In this document: positions 34,705 to 36,299 of the stretch, one piece after another
Layout: every line of letters starts with the position of its first letter
Numbering within the stretch: position 1 is the stretch's first letter
Origin: Roseibacillus sp.
GTDB taxonomy: Bacteria > Verrucomicrobiota > Verrucomicrobiia > Verrucomicrobiales > Akkermansiaceae
Reading direction: 5' to 3'
NCBI GenBank assembly: GCA_002715825.1
Contig: PBAI01000024.1
Location: 1 to 36,299 of the forward strand
DNA: 36,299 nt
The notes under the pieces: model-generated
Databases searched by the model: none
The model's input: only the letters and a program-made list of their open reading frames with translations
What the model was told of the DNA's origin: nothing
Made by a program: the position numbers and the translations under genes

Positions 34705-34723
34705 AAACTAGTCTAACTAGTTT
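34705..34723 (-). promoter_or_regulatory. candidate antitoxin autoregulatory operator
   Basis: AAACTAG (34705-34711) and CTAGTTT (34717-34723) are perfect inverted repeats with a 5-nt spacer, equivalent to two ACTAGT boxes 9 bp apart centre to centre. They lie directly in front of the antitoxin start inside an AT-rich stretch unlike the rest of the window. Phd/YefM antitoxins bind such paired palindromes at their own promoters. A further inverted pair, ACTAAC and GTTAGT, lies at 34769-34785. Confidence 0.55.
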
Positions 34724-34862
34724 AAATAGAAAAGGAAAAACTCAGGAGGCTCAAATTTACCTCAAAATACTAACAATGCGTTAGTTATGAAAAACAAGGA
34801 CCGCCTAGAGATCCGCAAAGGACTATCGAGTGTGGCGCCGAGATCGGCTCGATTCCCTCGGT

Positions 34863-36239
34863 TCAGGGCTTAAGCAATTTTCTCAAGCGGTCCAGCTGAT
34901 TTCTGTAAGGCGGCTTAACCGCGAACGGGTCGTGGGTCAGCCAGCGGCGGGTAAAAGAGCGTTCGTGGCTGAATTGCTCGAATCCTGACCGGCCGCGATA
35001 GCGTCCCAGTCCACTTTTACCAAGGCCCCCGATGGGGAGCAGGTGATTTGTCCCTGTCTTCATGACGTCGTTGAAGCAGACCGAACCTGATGGGAGAGCC
35101 TTCGCAATGCGCTCACTTTCTTCCCGACTGTCAGAGAAGATGTAAAGAGCGAGAGGAGAGGCCATGCCTTTCAGAGCATTGAGAGCCTGTGCAAGATCTG
35201 CACAGGGTAGCAACGGTAGCAGTGGGCCGAATATCTCTTCCTGCATAACGGGAGCGTCCCATTGTGTGTTTGGCAGAAGGCGGGGTGCGAGAGAGAGCTC
35301 CTCAGGGACATCCGGTCCAATTGAGATTGCATCAGAGGGAATAAGGTTTTGCAGCCTCTGGTAGTGCCTCTGATTCACGATTTTCGCTAAATCCCGATCA
35401 GAAGTCATCCCGTATAACCTCTTTATCTCCTCTTCACAGAGCTGGAGGAAGTCATCGTGGAGCTCGGAGGGAAGAACTACAAAGTCTGGCGCGATGCATG
35501 TTTGTCCTGCATTAAAGAATTTCCCTGCGATGATACGTTGTGCAGCTTTTTCGAGGTCCACGTCATGGTCGATCAGGCAGGGACATTTTCCACCTAGTTC
35601 CAGAAGAACAGGCGAGAGATGTCTCGCTGCGGCATCCGCATAAAGGCGACCCACACTTTCGCCACCGGTATAGCAAAAGAATTCGAAAGGGAGATCAAGC
35701 AGAGCTTCGCCGGTGGCGGCGCCACCTTGGATCACGGTTACGTGACCGGGATCAAATATGGATGCGATCAGATCGCTAAGAAAGGCGCTGGTTGCTGGTG
35801 CACACTCAGACGGTTTGAGAATCACGCAGTTTCCAGAAGCAATAGCACAGATAAGGGGACTCAATGAGAGTTGCAGAGGATAATTCCAAGGAGAAGTGAT
35901 CAGCACTCGCCCGAAGGCTTGTCTTCGGATTTCACTGCGTGCCGGGAAGAAATAAAACGGATTTGCCACACGTCGGGGCTTCTGCCAGCGTTTCAGGTTC
36001 TTCAGGCAGTGTCGGAGCTCGCACCTTAAAAAGTGGATCTCTGCGAGCCAGGCCTCAAGCGCAGGTTTGCCCAGGTCGGCGTGCAGAGCCTCAAGCGCTG
36101 CATCAGTATGCTTTTGCAGTTCTTCGGAAAGTCGGGCCAAGCACTCGCGGCGGAGGGTCAGGTCCTGAGATTCGCCGGTCTCAAAGAACTCCCTCTGCTT
36201 GTCAAATATCGCTTGAAAATCTTGGGTATACTCGGCCAT
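34863..36239 (-). CDS. aldehyde dehydrogenase (class 3 / ALDH3-like)
   Basis: This 458-residue protein is an NAD(P)-dependent aldehyde dehydrogenase of the short class-3 type, which lacks the ~40-residue N-terminal extension of class 1/2 enzymes. Catalytic residues are visible: N119 in TSPWNYPLQL, E214 in LLELGGKCPC and the nucleophile C248 in FFNAGQTCIAPD. MQEEIFGPLLPLLP and GGLGKSGLGRYRGRSGFEQFSHER are family motifs. The NAD-binding turn reads CYTGGESVGR, with glycine where many members have serine. It has no signal peptide, though ALDH3 relatives often have a membrane-associated C-terminus; here the end is basic (YRNQLDRLRKLLKP). It oxidises medium or long-chain aldehydes to acids. It starts about 60 nt from the window edge and has no close partner. 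Confidence 0.93.
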   Translation of the reverse strand: MAEYTQDFQAIFDKQREFFETGESQDLTLRRECLARLSEELQKHTDAALEALHADLGKPALEAWLAEIHFLRCELRHCLKNLKRWQKPRRVANPFYFFPARSEIRRQAFGRVLITSPWNYPLQLSLSPLICAIASGNCVILKPSECAPATSAFLSDLIASIFDPGHVTVIQGGAATGEALLDLPFEFFCYTGGESVGRLYADAAARHLSPVLLELGGKCPCLIDHDVDLEKAAQRIIAGKFFNAGQTCIAPDFVVLPSELHDDFLQLCEEEIKRLYGMTSDRDLAKIVNQRHYQRLQNLIPSDAISIGPDVPEELSLAPRLLPNTQWDAPVMQEEIFGPLLPLLPCADLAQALNALKGMASPLALYIFSDSREESERIAKALPSGSVCFNDVMKTGTNHLLPIGGLGKSGLGRYRGRSGFEQFSHERSFTRRWLTHDPFAVKPPYRNQLDRLRKLLKP

Positions 36240-36299
36240 GTCCCGCTTTGCCTGCCCAGTGTGGCTGAGAATGAGGATGTGCTCAACCTTTGTAGGCCT

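Noticed and set aside
1-36299. CRISPR arrays, tRNA or rRNA genes, insertion sequences, prophage genes
   Set aside because: I saw no regularly spaced repeats, no tRNA-like cloverleaf and no transposase, integrase or phage motif in any frame. A covariance-model search could still find a small RNA that I missed.

Overview
This window looks like chromosomal DNA of a Verrucomicrobiota bacterium, with Planctomycetota as the less likely alternative. The main reason is the density of families concentrated in the PVC superphylum: DUF1549/DUF1553, DUF1501, a DUF1592/DUF1588-type cytochrome, DUF1552, two DUF1080 proteins, a large PVC-type heme-binding protein with a pseudo-SGNH head, a type I sulfatase and a Tricorn-like S41 protease. 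Most products carry export signals. Few starts have a clear Shine-Dalgarno sequence, and GTG or TTG starts are plausible for several genes. I saw no rRNA, tRNA, CRISPR array, transposase or phage gene.

Layout, left to right. (a) 1-857 is the 3' end of a beta-propeller protein cut by the window edge, converging on a minus-strand pair (4533-859) of a DUF1549/DUF1553 heme protein followed by a DUF1501 Tat-type protein. (b) 4715-15879 is an extracytoplasmic degradation block: DUF1080 protein A, a sulfatase, a minus-strand acyltransferase carrying an ankyrin insert, an alpha/beta hydrolase, a 1228-residue heme-binding dehydrogenase-like protein, a thioredoxin-fold protein with a strong terminator, and DUF1080 protein B, a paralogue of A. 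(c) 18071-15919 is a minus-strand two-gene operon: a cytochrome c / copper monooxygenase / EF-hand fusion and a redoxin. (d) 18302-21556 is a Tricorn-like protease. (e) 25684-21626 is a minus-strand four-gene sugar-acid operon: tagatose 3-epimerase-like protein, L-galactose/L-fucose dehydrogenase-like reductase, tagaturonate-epimerase-like protein and COG3618 lactonase. (f) 25839-29622 is a second heme-protein plus Tat-protein pair (DUF1592-type with DUF1552). (g) 29706-33830 holds a BarA-like hybrid histidine kinase and a class IV aminotransferase. (h) 34697-33842 is a Phd/YefM-PIN toxin-antitoxin locus whose two genes are separated by 259 nt holding a perfect palindrome. (i) 36239-34863 is a class-3-like aldehyde dehydrogenase.

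How the genes may work together is inference. Sulfatase, DUF1080 proteins and the alpha/beta hydrolase would act on a sulfated or acylated glycan outside the cytoplasm, and the heme proteins would supply redox chemistry there. The operon at 21626-25684 would oxidise a released sugar (an L-fucose or L-galactose type is the best guess), open the lactone and isomerise the product. A dehydratase and an aldolase needed to complete such a route are not in the window.

The least ordinary items are the acyltransferase with ankyrin repeats predicted on the outer face of the membrane, the cytochrome/PHM/EF-hand fusion with its redoxin, the sugar-acid operon with a UxaE-like enzyme, the split toxin-antitoxin locus, and the DUF1501 gene whose twin-arginine codons lie upstream of its first usable start codon.
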